A DNA stretch of 64,000 bases, from NCBI RefSeq assembly GCF_003863365.1, contig NZ_RQXT01000029.1:24881-88880 (forward strand), written 5' to 3'. The position numbers and the translations under genes are program-made. This document shows positions 53,509 through 62,102 of the stretch, piece by piece. How positions within the stretch are numbered: the first letter of the stretch is position 1; the number at the start of each line of letters is the position of its first letter. The DNA comes from Mesorhizobium tamadayense (GTDB lineage: Bacteria; Pseudomonadota; Alphaproteobacteria; Rhizobiales; Rhizobiaceae). A model generated the notes under the pieces. That model searched no databases. It saw only the letters and a list, made by a program, of their open reading frames with translations, and was not told the origin of the DNA.

Positions 53509-55710
53509 TTACTTCGCGGCCAGTTCGAAGCGATCGAGGTTCATCACCTTCGTCCAGGCCTTGACGAAGTCCTTGACGAACTTCTGCCTGGCATCGGCCG
53601 AACCGTAGACCTCGGCCAGCGCACGCAGTTGCGAGTGCGAACCGAAGATCAGATCGGCGCGGGTGCCGGTCCACTTGACTTGCCTGGTCTTGCGGTCGCG
53701 CCCTTCGTAGACCTGATCGGTGCCGGCGGCCGGATCCCAGACCGTTCCCATGCCGAGCAGGTTGACGAAGAAGTCATTGGTCAGAGTGCCCGGCCTGTCG
53801 GTGAACACGCCATGCTTTGAGCCGCCATGATTGGCGCCGAGCACGCGCAGGCCGCCGACCAGAACCGTCATTTCCGGCGCCGTCAGCGTCAGGAGCTGCG
53901 CACGGTCGACCAGCATCGCTTCGACCGACATCGGCAGCGTGCCGCGGGCATAGTTGCGGAAGCCGTCCGCCCTCGGCTCGAGCGCTGCGAAGGAGTCGAC
54001 ATCGGTCTGCTCCTGCGAAGCGTCCATGCGGCCGGGCGAGAACGGCACCTTCACCTCATGGCCGCCGTCCTTGGCTGCCTTTTCGACAGCGGCGACGCCG
54101 CCAAGCACGATGAGATCGGCCAGCGAAACCTTCTTGTCGCCCGCCTGCGCGGCATTGAACTCCGTCTGCACAGCCTCGAGCTTCGCCAGCACCTTGGCGA
54201 GTTCCGCCGGCTGATTGACGTCCCAGTCCCTCTGGGGGCTGAGGCGGATGCGGCCGCCATTGGCGCCGCCGCGCTTGTCCGAGCCACGGAAGGTCGAGGC
54301 CGAGGCCCAGGCGGTCGAGACCAGCTCAGGAACCGTGAGGCCGGAGGCCAGGATCTTCGCCTTCAGCGCCGCGATGTCCGCTTCGCTGACCAGCTCATGA
54401 TCGATCGCCGGGATCGGATCCTGCCAGATCAGCTCTTCCTTCGGCACGAGCGGGCCGAGATAGCGCACGACCGGACCCATGTCGCGGTGGGTGAGCTTGA
54501 ACCAGGCGCGGGCGAAGGCGTCGGCGAACTGATCCGGATTCTGATGAAAGCGCCGCGCAATCTTCTCATAGGCCGGGTCGAAGCGCAGCGACAGATCGGT
54601 GGTGAGCATGGCCGGCGCGCGGCGCTTGGACGGATCGTGCGCGTCCGGAACCGTGCCGGTGCCTGCGCCACCTTTCGGCGTCCACTGGTGGGCGCCGGCC
54701 GGGCTCTTCGTCAGCTCCCATTCGTAGTTGAAGAGGTTGTCGAAGAAGTTGTTGCTCCACTTGGTCGGGGTCGTCGTCCAGGTGACCTCGAGGCCCGAGG
54801 TGATGGCGTCGCCGGCAATGCCGGTGGCATGTTTGCTCGACCAGCCGAGGCCCTGCGCCTCGACGCCGGCGGCTTCCGGCTCCGCGCCCACAAGCGCTGC
54901 ATCGCCGGCGCCGTGGGTCTTGCCGAAGCTGTGACCGCCGGCGATCAGCGCCACTGTCTCCTCGTCGTTCATGGCCATACGGCGGAAGGTCTCGCGAATG
55001 TCCCGCGCCGCGGCGACCGGATCCGGCTTGCCGTTCGGCCCTTCCGGGTTGACGTAGATCAGGCCCATCTGCACGGCGCCGAGGTGGCCTTGAAGCTCGC
55101 GATCGCCGGAATAGCGCTGGTCATCCAGCCACTTGGTTTCGGAGCCCCAATCCACGTCCTGCTCCGGCTCCCACACGTCGGCGCGGCCGCCGGCGAAGCC
55201 GAAGGTCTTGAAGCCCATCGATTCCAGCGCGACGTTGCCGGCAAGGATCATCAGGTCGGCCCAGGAGATCTTGCGGCCGTATTTCTGCTTGACCGGCCAG
55301 AGCAGACGGCGAGCCTTGTCGAGATTGGCATTGTCCGGCCAGCTGTTCAGCGGCGCGAACCGCTGCTGGCCTGCACCGGCGCCGCCGCGGCCGTCGCCGA
55401 TGCGATAGGTGCCGGCGCTGTGCCAGGCCATGCGGATGAAGAGCGGTCCATAATGGCCGAAGTCGGCCGGCCACCAGTCCTGCGAATCCGTCATGACATG
55501 GTGCAAGTCCTTGATCACGGCATCGAGATCCAGGCTCTGGAATTCCTTGGCATAGTCGAAATCCTCGCCCATCGGGTCCGAGAGGTTCGACTGCTGGTGA
55601 AGAACGGCAAGGTCGAGCTGGTTCGGCCACCAATCGCGATTGGTCCTGCCGGCGGATCCATGCGCCACGGGGCATTTGCCAGCGCTGTTGTCGTCGGTTT
55701 TCGCGTCCAT
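53509..55710 (-). CDS. katG: Catalase-peroxidase KatG, 733 aa
   Basis: All landmarks of the bifunctional haem enzyme are visible: RMAWHSAGTYR with the distal Arg, Trp and His; AGGHSFGKTHGAG with the proximal His; MGLIYVNPEGPNG with the Tyr of the Trp-Tyr-Met adduct; and a second degenerate peroxidase domain. Length is normal. It breaks down hydrogen peroxide and is divergent from oxyR, which should activate it. Confidence 0.98.
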   Translation of the reverse strand: MDAKTDDNSAGKCPVAHGSAGRTNRDWWPNQLDLAVLHQQSNLSDPMGEDFDYAKEFQSLDLDAVIKDLHHVMTDSQDWWPADFGHYGPLFIRMAWHSAGTYRIGDGRGGAGAGQQRFAPLNSWPDNANLDKARRLLWPVKQKYGRKISWADLMILAGNVALESMGFKTFGFAGGRADVWEPEQDVDWGSETKWLDDQRYSGDRELQGHLGAVQMGLIYVNPEGPNGKPDPVAAARDIRETFRRMAMNDEETVALIAGGHSFGKTHGAGDAALVGAEPEAAGVEAQGLGWSSKHATGIAGDAITSGLEVTWTTTPTKWSNNFFDNLFNYEWELTKSPAGAHQWTPKGGAGTGTVPDAHDPSKRRAPAMLTTDLSLRFDPAYEKIARRFHQNPDQFADAFARAWFKLTHRDMGPVVRYLGPLVPKEELIWQDPIPAIDHELVSEADIAALKAKILASGLTVPELVSTAWASASTFRGSDKRGGANGGRIRLSPQRDWDVNQPAELAKVLAKLEAVQTEFNAAQAGDKKVSLADLIVLGGVAAVEKAAKDGGHEVKVPFSPGRMDASQEQTDVDSFAALEPRADGFRNYARGTLPMSVEAMLVDRAQLLTLTAPEMTVLVGGLRVLGANHGGSKHGVFTDRPGTLTNDFFVNLLGMGTVWDPAAGTDQVYEGRDRKTRQVKWTGTRADLIFGSHSQLRALAEVYGSADARQKFVKDFVKAWTKVMNLDRFELAAK

Positions 55711-55852
55711 CTTACTCTCCGATTTTTTGCCGATTTTTTGCCGAGATTTGCGAGGCAGCCAGCGGCCGCGCCAATCTGGAATGATTCTAGACTAGGCCGG
55801 CTTGGCGATAAAGACAAATTGCCTTTCCTGTTTTTTCCGATAGGATTTCCTT
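55711..55852. promoter_or_regulatory. katG-oxyR divergent control region
   Basis: The 142-base gap holds two direct copies of GATTTTTTGCC just upstream of katG and an A/T-rich segment that could hold the OxyR site. OxyR commonly binds such a shared region; I cannot define the exact operator. Confidence 0.55.
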
Positions 55853-56758
55853 ATGATCGGTCTCACCGTCCGGCAGATGCTTTATTTCGACGCGCTCGCG
55901 CAGACGCTGCATTTCGGCCGCGCCGCGAAGCTCGCCGGTGTCAGCCAGCCGGCGCTCTCCGCCCAGATCGCTGAAATGGAAGAGAGGCTGAGCTGCCTTC
56001 TGTTCGAGCGCGGCGGCAAGACGGTGCGGATGACCGACGAAGCGCTCGCGCTGCAGCCGCGCATCGAGCGCATCCTCGCCGACATACGTGACGTCGAGAC
56101 GACTGCCCGGCGCGGCCGTCCCGCCATGGAAGGCCGCTTCCGGCTGGGCATCATCCCGACGGTCGCGCCCTATCTCCTGCCGCGGGTTTTGCCGGAATTG
56201 AAGAAGCATTTCCCGGCCCTGCGGCTTGAGCTGCGCGAGGCGGTGACCGCCGCGCTGGTGGAGGACAATGTCTCGGGCAAGCTCGACGCTTTCATCGCCG
56301 CGCTGCCGCTCGACCAGCCAGGGCTGGTCACGGAGGAGCTTTTCCCGGACCGCTTCTTCCTTGCGGTCCCCGCCGGCGATCCGGCCTTCGCCTCGCCGCC
56401 TGTGCCGCCGGAAAGCCCGGCGCTGGAGCGGCTGATGCTGTTGGAAGAAGGCCATTGCCTGCGCGAGCAGGCTTTAGCCGTCTGCGGCAATGTGCGGCCG
56501 GTGGCGATGGCAAGCTATGGCGCCACCAGTCTCACGACGCTCCTGCAGATGGTGGCGCACGGTCTCGGCGTCACGCTCGTCCCGGAGATGGCGGCAAGTG
56601 CTGCCGGCGTCATGCCGGACCTCAGGATCGTGCCGTTCCAGGAGCCGATGCCGCAGCGCATGATCTGCCTCGCCTGGCGACGCAACAAGGTGCGTCAGGA
56701 CGAGTGTGTGGAGTTGGCAAAGATTATTCGGGGGTTGGATGCGGCCGTTCTGGCGTGA
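55853..56758 (+). CDS. oxyR: LysR-type peroxide sensor OxyR, 301 aa
   Basis: The N-terminal winged helix (FGRAAKLAGVSQPALSAQIA) is typical of LysR proteins. The sensor domain has two cysteines nine residues apart, C202 and C211 in HCLREQALAVC, equivalent to Cys199 and Cys208 of E. coli OxyR, which form the redox disulfide. The gene is divergent from katG. No lesion. Confidence 0.95.
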   Translation: MIGLTVRQMLYFDALAQTLHFGRAAKLAGVSQPALSAQIAEMEERLSCLLFERGGKTVRMTDEALALQPRIERILADIRDVETTARRGRPAMEGRFRLGIIPTVAPYLLPRVLPELKKHFPALRLELREAVTAALVEDNVSGKLDAFIAALPLDQPGLVTEELFPDRFFLAVPAGDPAFASPPVPPESPALERLMLLEEGHCLREQALAVCGNVRPVAMASYGATSLTTLLQMVAHGLGVTLVPEMAASAAGVMPDLRIVPFQEPMPQRMICLAWRRNKVRQDECVELAKIIRGLDAAVLA

Positions 56759-56840
56759 GGTGCGGGCCTGGTTGCAAGCGTCAACCGGTTGGCCTGTACA
56801 ATGCCCCGGAACCGCCCACCCTCTCCACGCATTTCGATGG

Positions 56841-57665
56841 ATGGTGAGTAAGCCTGTTTACAACAATAATCGGGGTGGAACATCGGCGGGCTGGACAATC
56901 AAGCTTGGCGATTCCCCCGTTATTGGCACGGCAATCCATAGCGGCTCCGATGTCGGGCGCGCGTGCCAATCGCTCATGTGCATCCCCGACCCTGACCGAC
57001 AGCGGGAGGAGGATCCCTTCACCGAGCACTTTATCGCCGATTTCCCGACACAGATCATCGTTCATCGATCGCGCTTTCAGGTCGATCTGAACCGCGCGCG
57101 CGAGGCGGCGGTCTACCGGTCGCCGGACCAGTCCTGGGGCTTGAACGTATGGCGAGAGCCACCGGCTGAGGAGTTTGTGAACGAGTCTCTCGCCTTTCAC
57201 GATGCTTTCTACGGCGAGCTCAAGCGTGTGCTTGCCGATGTCGAAAAACGTTATGGCAGGTTCGTCCTTGTCGACGTCCACAGCTACAACCACCGGCGCG
57301 AAGGGCCGAAAGCAGTGCCTGCATCGCAGGATGGCGCGCCTGATATCAATATCGGCACATCCTCGATGGACCGCGCGCGCTGGGCGCCGGTCGTCGACGC
57401 CTTCATGGAGGCGCTTCGCGGCCGGCGTTTCAACGGCGAGCCGATCGACGTGCGCGAGAATGTGTTGTTCCAGGGCAAGGGCGAACAGACCCGTTTCGTA
57501 CATGCCAATTTCCCCGAGACCGGGTGTGCCATCGCAGTCGAGTTCAAGAAGATCTTCATGGACGAATGGAGCGGCAAGCCCGACTGGGGAGCGATCGAAC
57601 GGCTGCGCGCCATGCTGGCGTCTACCGTGCCCGTTCTCGAGGCCGCGGTGCGGGGCATGACATGA
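56841..57665 (+). CDS. N-formylglutamate amidohydrolase-family protein, 274 aa
   Basis: Motifs of the family: FQVDLNRARE, LVDVHSYNHRREGP with metal-binding His, and HANFPETGCAIAVEFKKIFM with Glu. ATG 56841 gives a usual length. It overlaps the next gene as ATGA. In this three-gene cluster with QEGLA and GshB-like genes the true substrate may be a modified peptide or glutamate amide rather than N-formylglutamate. Confidence 0.85.
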   Translation: MVSKPVYNNNRGGTSAGWTIKLGDSPVIGTAIHSGSDVGRACQSLMCIPDPDRQREEDPFTEHFIADFPTQIIVHRSRFQVDLNRAREAAVYRSPDQSWGLNVWREPPAEEFVNESLAFHDAFYGELKRVLADVEKRYGRFVLVDVHSYNHRREGPKAVPASQDGAPDINIGTSSMDRARWAPVVDAFMEALRGRRFNGEPIDVRENVLFQGKGEQTRFVHANFPETGCAIAVEFKKIFMDEWSGKPDWGAIERLRAMLASTVPVLEAAVRGMT

Positions 57666-59530
57666 AGCCGAAGCTTGTCGAGGCTGCGTCTCCGTTGGCA
57701 GAGATCGAGGCGGACCTGGACGCGCTTTTCCGGGACGGCAAACCGATCCGCCGCGAGTTCGGCGACGGCAACCGGTTGCACATCGATCGGCCGCTACCGT
57801 TTCTATGCGTCCATATCGGGTCGCAGCAGGATGCGGCGTTCCAAATTGTTTCCGCCAACGCGTCCTATCTGATCGTGGCCGATATCAGCCTAGCCGGCGA
57901 GGTCGCGCGGCTGGTGGCGCGAAGGATGCGCGATCATTGCGGCGCATTCCTCGTGCTCGACATTGGCGAGTTGGCCGAAGACCGGTTCCTGACGGAGGAC
58001 GTACCGTTCCTGCCGCCTTTCGAGATTGCACTGGCCAGCGGCGAAACGACGGCGGAGAAGGCGGCGCTCAAGCGCTTCGCCACTGCGGCGTCCGGACGCG
58101 AAGCAAAATACCGCACGCCCCGCGTCGACGAATTCATTCCCACGAAAAGCGTCGAAGCACGGCTCTCGGATGGTCTCGGCGATGTGGCGGGCCTGACGGT
58201 GCGCTTCGCGCCGATCTACAGGGTGCCTAGCAGCGAGCGCGTCTATCCTGAATTGCGCGACCTTGTTGTCGCCAACATGGTAGATTCCGCGCTCCAGGCG
58301 GTCAGCGCCTTTCTAAAGGCATCAAAGCTGGAACCGCCGGCAACCCACCGTTCGCTGGGGCGGCGCGCCTACATCGACGCCGTCGTGCGCGCCGACCGGG
58401 CGCTAGACAGCGTCGCGTCGACATTCGATTTCCTGCTTGCCGTCACACCGATCAACGCCGAACCGGCCTGGCGGGAATTCCAGGCGGGCGGCTTCGAGCA
58501 TGTCCCTGCACTGCTCTACAGGCCGCTCGAATTCGAGGTCGCCGCCCAGAAGCGGAAGCTCTATTCGGTCTCGCTCGATCATCTGGAAGATCCGCTGCTG
58601 ACTACGCTGCTCTCGCAGAAGCAGCAGGAGCTCGATCTCCAACTGTCAATGCTCGGGGCACGCGAGACGCCCCGCTTCGTCGAACTCGGACGAGCCCTCT
58701 ATGGCAGCGTCGAACCGAGCCTGGCGACACGAGCACGCGCCATTCTTGAAAAGGCGCACGGCGCTGCGTCGGCGGCGAGGCAGAAGGGGCTGGGCGCCGA
58801 CGCCGTCGCCGCAGCGGCGCGAGACATGATCGCGGGATACCGTGCCGCCTACTCCGATTTCGATGCTTCCGTGGAGATCCGCGGCGACCTTCCGGCCGGC
58901 CTACTCGTCTCTCGAAACCTGCTGCTGGTTTCGCGCGATACCAACCTTCCACCGGAGCGTCTCACCGCACTGCTCAGTCACGAAATCGGCGTCCATCTGC
59001 TAACCTATTTCAATGGTGCTGCGCAGGGGCTCGCCATCTTCCGCAATGGGCTCGCCGGCTACGAAGGCATGCAGGAGGGACTGGCAGTGCTGGCGGAATA
59101 TCTGGTCGGCGGCATGACCGCGGCGCGGCTGCGGCTGATCGCGGCCAGGGTCGTCGCGTGTCAGGCGATGCTCGACGGCGCGGCGTTCGAAGAAACCTTC
59201 CGCACCCTCCACAAGGATTTCGGTCTCGACGATCGCAGCGCCTTCAACGTCGTGCTGCGTGTCTTTCGAGGTGGTGGCCTGGCAAAGGACGCCATCTATC
59301 TGCGCGGCGTGGTGCAGGTCCTCGATCATCTGAGGAGCGGCGGCAGCCTCACGCCGTTCTGGATCGGCAAGATCTCCGCCGCGCATTTCGGCGCAATCCA
59401 GGAACTCAACGCGCGCGGCTTGCTGCGCGCGCCGCGCCTCGAACCTGCCTTCCTCTCTTCCGACGCGGCGCGTCCGCGGCTCAAGAAGGCGATGGCGGGG
59501 ATCGATCCGATCGATATGGTTGAGACTTGA
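57662..59530 (+). CDS. QEGLA-motif protein (DUF1704), flavohaemoglobin expression-modulating family, 622 aa
   Basis: The motif is present as EGMQEGLAVLAEYL near residue 482, preceded by LSHEIGVHLLTYFNG, an H-E-x3-H metal-protease-like site. The family is named for an effect on flavohaemoglobin expression but the domain architecture suggests a metalloenzyme. ATG 57662 overlaps the upstream stop. A GshB-like ligase follows, so the group may make and break glutamyl or peptide bonds. Confidence 0.9.
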   Translation: MKPKLVEAASPLAEIEADLDALFRDGKPIRREFGDGNRLHIDRPLPFLCVHIGSQQDAAFQIVSANASYLIVADISLAGEVARLVARRMRDHCGAFLVLDIGELAEDRFLTEDVPFLPPFEIALASGETTAEKAALKRFATAASGREAKYRTPRVDEFIPTKSVEARLSDGLGDVAGLTVRFAPIYRVPSSERVYPELRDLVVANMVDSALQAVSAFLKASKLEPPATHRSLGRRAYIDAVVRADRALDSVASTFDFLLAVTPINAEPAWREFQAGGFEHVPALLYRPLEFEVAAQKRKLYSVSLDHLEDPLLTTLLSQKQQELDLQLSMLGARETPRFVELGRALYGSVEPSLATRARAILEKAHGAASAARQKGLGADAVAAAARDMIAGYRAAYSDFDASVEIRGDLPAGLLVSRNLLLVSRDTNLPPERLTALLSHEIGVHLLTYFNGAAQGLAIFRNGLAGYEGMQEGLAVLAEYLVGGMTAARLRLIAARVVACQAMLDGAAFEETFRTLHKDFGLDDRSAFNVVLRVFRGGGLAKDAIYLRGVVQVLDHLRSGGSLTPFWIGKISAAHFGAIQELNARGLLRAPRLEPAFLSSDAARPRLKKAMAGIDPIDMVET

Positions 59531-59543
59531 GGGAGCATCCCCG

Positions 59544-60590
59544 ATGCGCATTGCGTTCTTCGTCAATTCGATCGAGAGCGAGACGCCAGGCTACACGACG
59601 ACAACGCTGGCGCTGGCTGCGATCCAGCGCGGCCATTCTGTTGTCTATGTCGAACCCGGCGACTTCATACTGCGTCCGGATGACAGCCTGGCTGTCAGCG
59701 TCGCGGTCCTGCCGGACGCTCCCTACAAGACGCCCGACAAACTGTATGCCGCCCTGAAGGATGCCGCGAAGCAGAAAAAGACCTTCGCGACAGGCGATAT
59801 CGACATCTTGTTTCTGCGCAACGACCCGTCGCTCGACGCCACCGATCGACCATGGGCCGCCAACGCAGGCATCATGTTCGGGCGGCTCGCAGCAGAACAG
59901 GGCGTCATCGTCGTCAACGATCCGGACGGTCTGGCACAGGCACAGAGCAAGCTCTACCTGCAGACCTTTCCCGAAGCGGTACGGCCGGCAACCTTGATAT
60001 CGCGCAGCATTGCCGAGATCCGCGCCTTCATCGACAAACACTCGAAGGGCTGCATCGTCAAACCACTGCAAGGGTCGGGTGGCAAGAACGTCTTCCATAT
60101 TGCGACGCCTGCCGATTCCAACCTCAACCAGATCTTCGAGGCCGCCAGCGGTGACGGCTATCTCATCGCGCAGGCCTACATTTCGGAGGCCAAGGCTGGT
60201 GACGTGCGGCTTTTCCTGATGAACGGCCTGCCGCTGGCGCGCGACGGCAGCTACGCCGCCTTTCGCCGCGTCCCAGCCAAGGGCGACGTCCGCTCCAACA
60301 TCCACGCCGCGGGAACCGCCCGCAAGGTCAAGGTAACGGACACGATGTTGCGCATTGCCGAGATGGTACGCCCCAAACTGGTCAGCGACGGCATGTTTCT
60401 GGCTGGGCTCGACATCGTCGGCGACAAACTTCTGGAGATCAATGTCTTTACGCCAGGCGGGCTGGCACGGCTGGCCGATATGTACAAGACGGATTTCGCC
60501 GCACGGGTCATCGTCGCGCTGGAGGAGAAGGCGACCCTGCGCCGAGCCTATGGAAAGACCATGCCGAATTCGCGGCTGGCAACGCTTTGA
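59544..60590 (+). CDS. GshB-like ATP-grasp ligase, 348 aa
   Basis: The N-terminal pre-ATP-grasp domain (RIAFFVNSIESETPGYTTTT) and the ATP-grasp core (CIVKPLQGSGGKNVFHI; GDVRLFLMNG; LLEINVFTPGG with metal-binding Glu and Asn) match prokaryotic glutathione synthetase relatives. ATG 59544 is 13 bases after the QEGLA gene. True glutathione synthetase is usually encoded elsewhere, so this is likely a paralog joining another acid and amine. Confidence 0.88.
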   Translation: MRIAFFVNSIESETPGYTTTTLALAAIQRGHSVVYVEPGDFILRPDDSLAVSVAVLPDAPYKTPDKLYAALKDAAKQKKTFATGDIDILFLRNDPSLDATDRPWAANAGIMFGRLAAEQGVIVVNDPDGLAQAQSKLYLQTFPEAVRPATLISRSIAEIRAFIDKHSKGCIVKPLQGSGGKNVFHIATPADSNLNQIFEAASGDGYLIAQAYISEAKAGDVRLFLMNGLPLARDGSYAAFRRVPAKGDVRSNIHAAGTARKVKVTDTMLRIAEMVRPKLVSDGMFLAGLDIVGDKLLEINVFTPGGLARLADMYKTDFAARVIVALEEKATLRRAYGKTMPNSRLATL

Positions 60591-60898
60591 GGATGCAGAC
60601 AAGTCGGGCGGCGTGAGCTGGAGTCACAGCATGCTCATTCCATCAAAATCCGCCCTACATACATAGATGTTGCGGACCGGCCCCGCACGCCAATTTCTGA
60701 GCCCCGGTAAAGAAGATCCCTTCCACCTTGATAATGCTGCGATAGTGTCGGGGCATGAGCGACGAAAGCGAATACGATTTCTTCAAGCTGCGAAAGCAAG
60801 CCAAGACCTATGTCTCAAAGGTCTTCTGTTTCAGGGGGACGAACCCTGCCGCTGATGCGCGACGGCAGTTATGCCGCCGCCAGCTTGCATCAAAGCTT
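60591..60898. other. Intergenic stretch, only a doubtful small frame
   Basis: About 300 bases. A plus-strand frame from ATG 60755 (MSDESEYDFFKLRKQAKTYV) has a protein-like first 25 residues, then runs into the antisense of the antiporter gene to 61012; it may be a gene fragment. No other feature is seen. Confidence 0.4.
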
Positions 60899-62002
60899 TC
60901 ACGGCACAAATATCAGAAATACATAAGTAAAAAACACTACAATATGAACCATTCCCGTCAGGAACGTCGTTCTATCGGTGCTAAAGCTTACGTTACATAT
61001 GAAAAGCGCTAAAATCAAAAGTACTGCGTCAGTCGCCGGGAGCCCCAGGGTCAACCCTCTTCCCGTCAGGAGGCTGGCGGCTGCGACTGCCGGTATCGTC
61101 AAGCCAATTGTGGCGCAAGCCGAACCCATCGCAACGTTCAAGCCGCGCTGCAGCTCATTGTTGAGTGAAGCGCGAACCGCCGAAATGGCCTCCGGCATCA
61201 AAACCAGCCCCGCGATCAATGCCCCTACAATACTGTCAGCCTGGGGCACCTGGTAGGCAACGAGCGTATTCTCGACGCTTGCGGCGACTTGCTCGGCGAG
61301 CATGACTATTCCGATCAGCCCGATCAGCAGGAGCAGAGCGCTGGCAGAGATGCTTTCTTGCGGAGCGGCTCGCATCGAGACGCCGTGTGCCTGTCCTTCG
61401 GTGAAGTCGTCCCGGTGCCGGACGGTCTGGGCGAAAACGAAACCTGCATAGAGCAGCACTGAAAGGACGCTCACAAAACCGAGTTGAGCTGCTGAGAATG
61501 TGCCAGGTTCCGTAGTTTGCGTGTAGGTCGGGAGAATAAGCGTCATGACGGTCAGTGCGACCAGAACCGCCAGGTAGGCGCTCGTGCCTTGTCGAACAAT
61601 TGCCTGCTTGCGATGACGCCAGCCGCCAAGCGTGAGGCACGTGCCGACGACGCCGGTGGATGTAATCATCACCGTCGAGAAGACGGACTCACGGGCAAGC
61701 GTAGGGTTGTTCGCTCCATGCAGCATCATGGAAACGATGATCGACACTTCGATTGCCGTCACGGCGAAGGTCAGCACCAGTGTGCCGTACGGCTGCCCTA
61801 CACGCCGGGCCACTGCCTCAGCGTGGTCGAGCACCACGAAAATGGTGATGAACATGATCGCGCTCGAAAGCGCACCGATGAGGATCCTGACGCTCGTCGA
61901 ACCTTCGTCTACCGACAAACCGCTAGCTCTGACAGCGACTGCCATCACCAAGGCGGCCAACGGCATCGCATATGAAGTCACCGATCGTGTGAAACCACTC
62001 AT
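60899..62002 (-). CDS. ChaA/y4hA-type calcium:proton antiporter, 367 aa
   Basis: About eleven membrane helices are predicted. The acidic signatures of the Ca2+/cation exchanger family are visible: TFAVTAIEVSIIVSMML in the first half and GALIAGLVLMPEAISAVRAS in the second. ATG 62002 is the best start (MSGFTRSVTSYAMPLAAL). It would export Ca2+ or Na+ in exchange for protons at the inner membrane. Confidence 0.88.
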   Translation of the reverse strand: MSGFTRSVTSYAMPLAALVMAVAVRASGLSVDEGSTSVRILIGALSSAIMFITIFVVLDHAEAVARRVGQPYGTLVLTFAVTAIEVSIIVSMMLHGANNPTLARESVFSTVMITSTGVVGTCLTLGGWRHRKQAIVRQGTSAYLAVLVALTVMTLILPTYTQTTEPGTFSAAQLGFVSVLSVLLYAGFVFAQTVRHRDDFTEGQAHGVSMRAAPQESISASALLLLIGLIGIVMLAEQVAASVENTLVAYQVPQADSIVGALIAGLVLMPEAISAVRASLNNELQRGLNVAMGSACATIGLTIPAVAAASLLTGRGLTLGLPATDAVLLILALFICNVSFSTDRTTFLTGMVHIVVFFTYVFLIFVP

Positions 62003-62102
62003 TCGGCCCTTGTGCGTTTCTGAGAACCCCGGGGAAAAGCCTGTCCGGTGGTAACCTTGATTGCGAAGCCGGCAGTCCCCCACCCCACCGGCGTTCGTCG
62101 CC

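Noticed and set aside
53827..55974. Long plus-strand open frame (715 aa) antisense to katG
   Set aside because: Shadow of katG in GC-rich DNA; no coherent domain, and it runs into oxyR.
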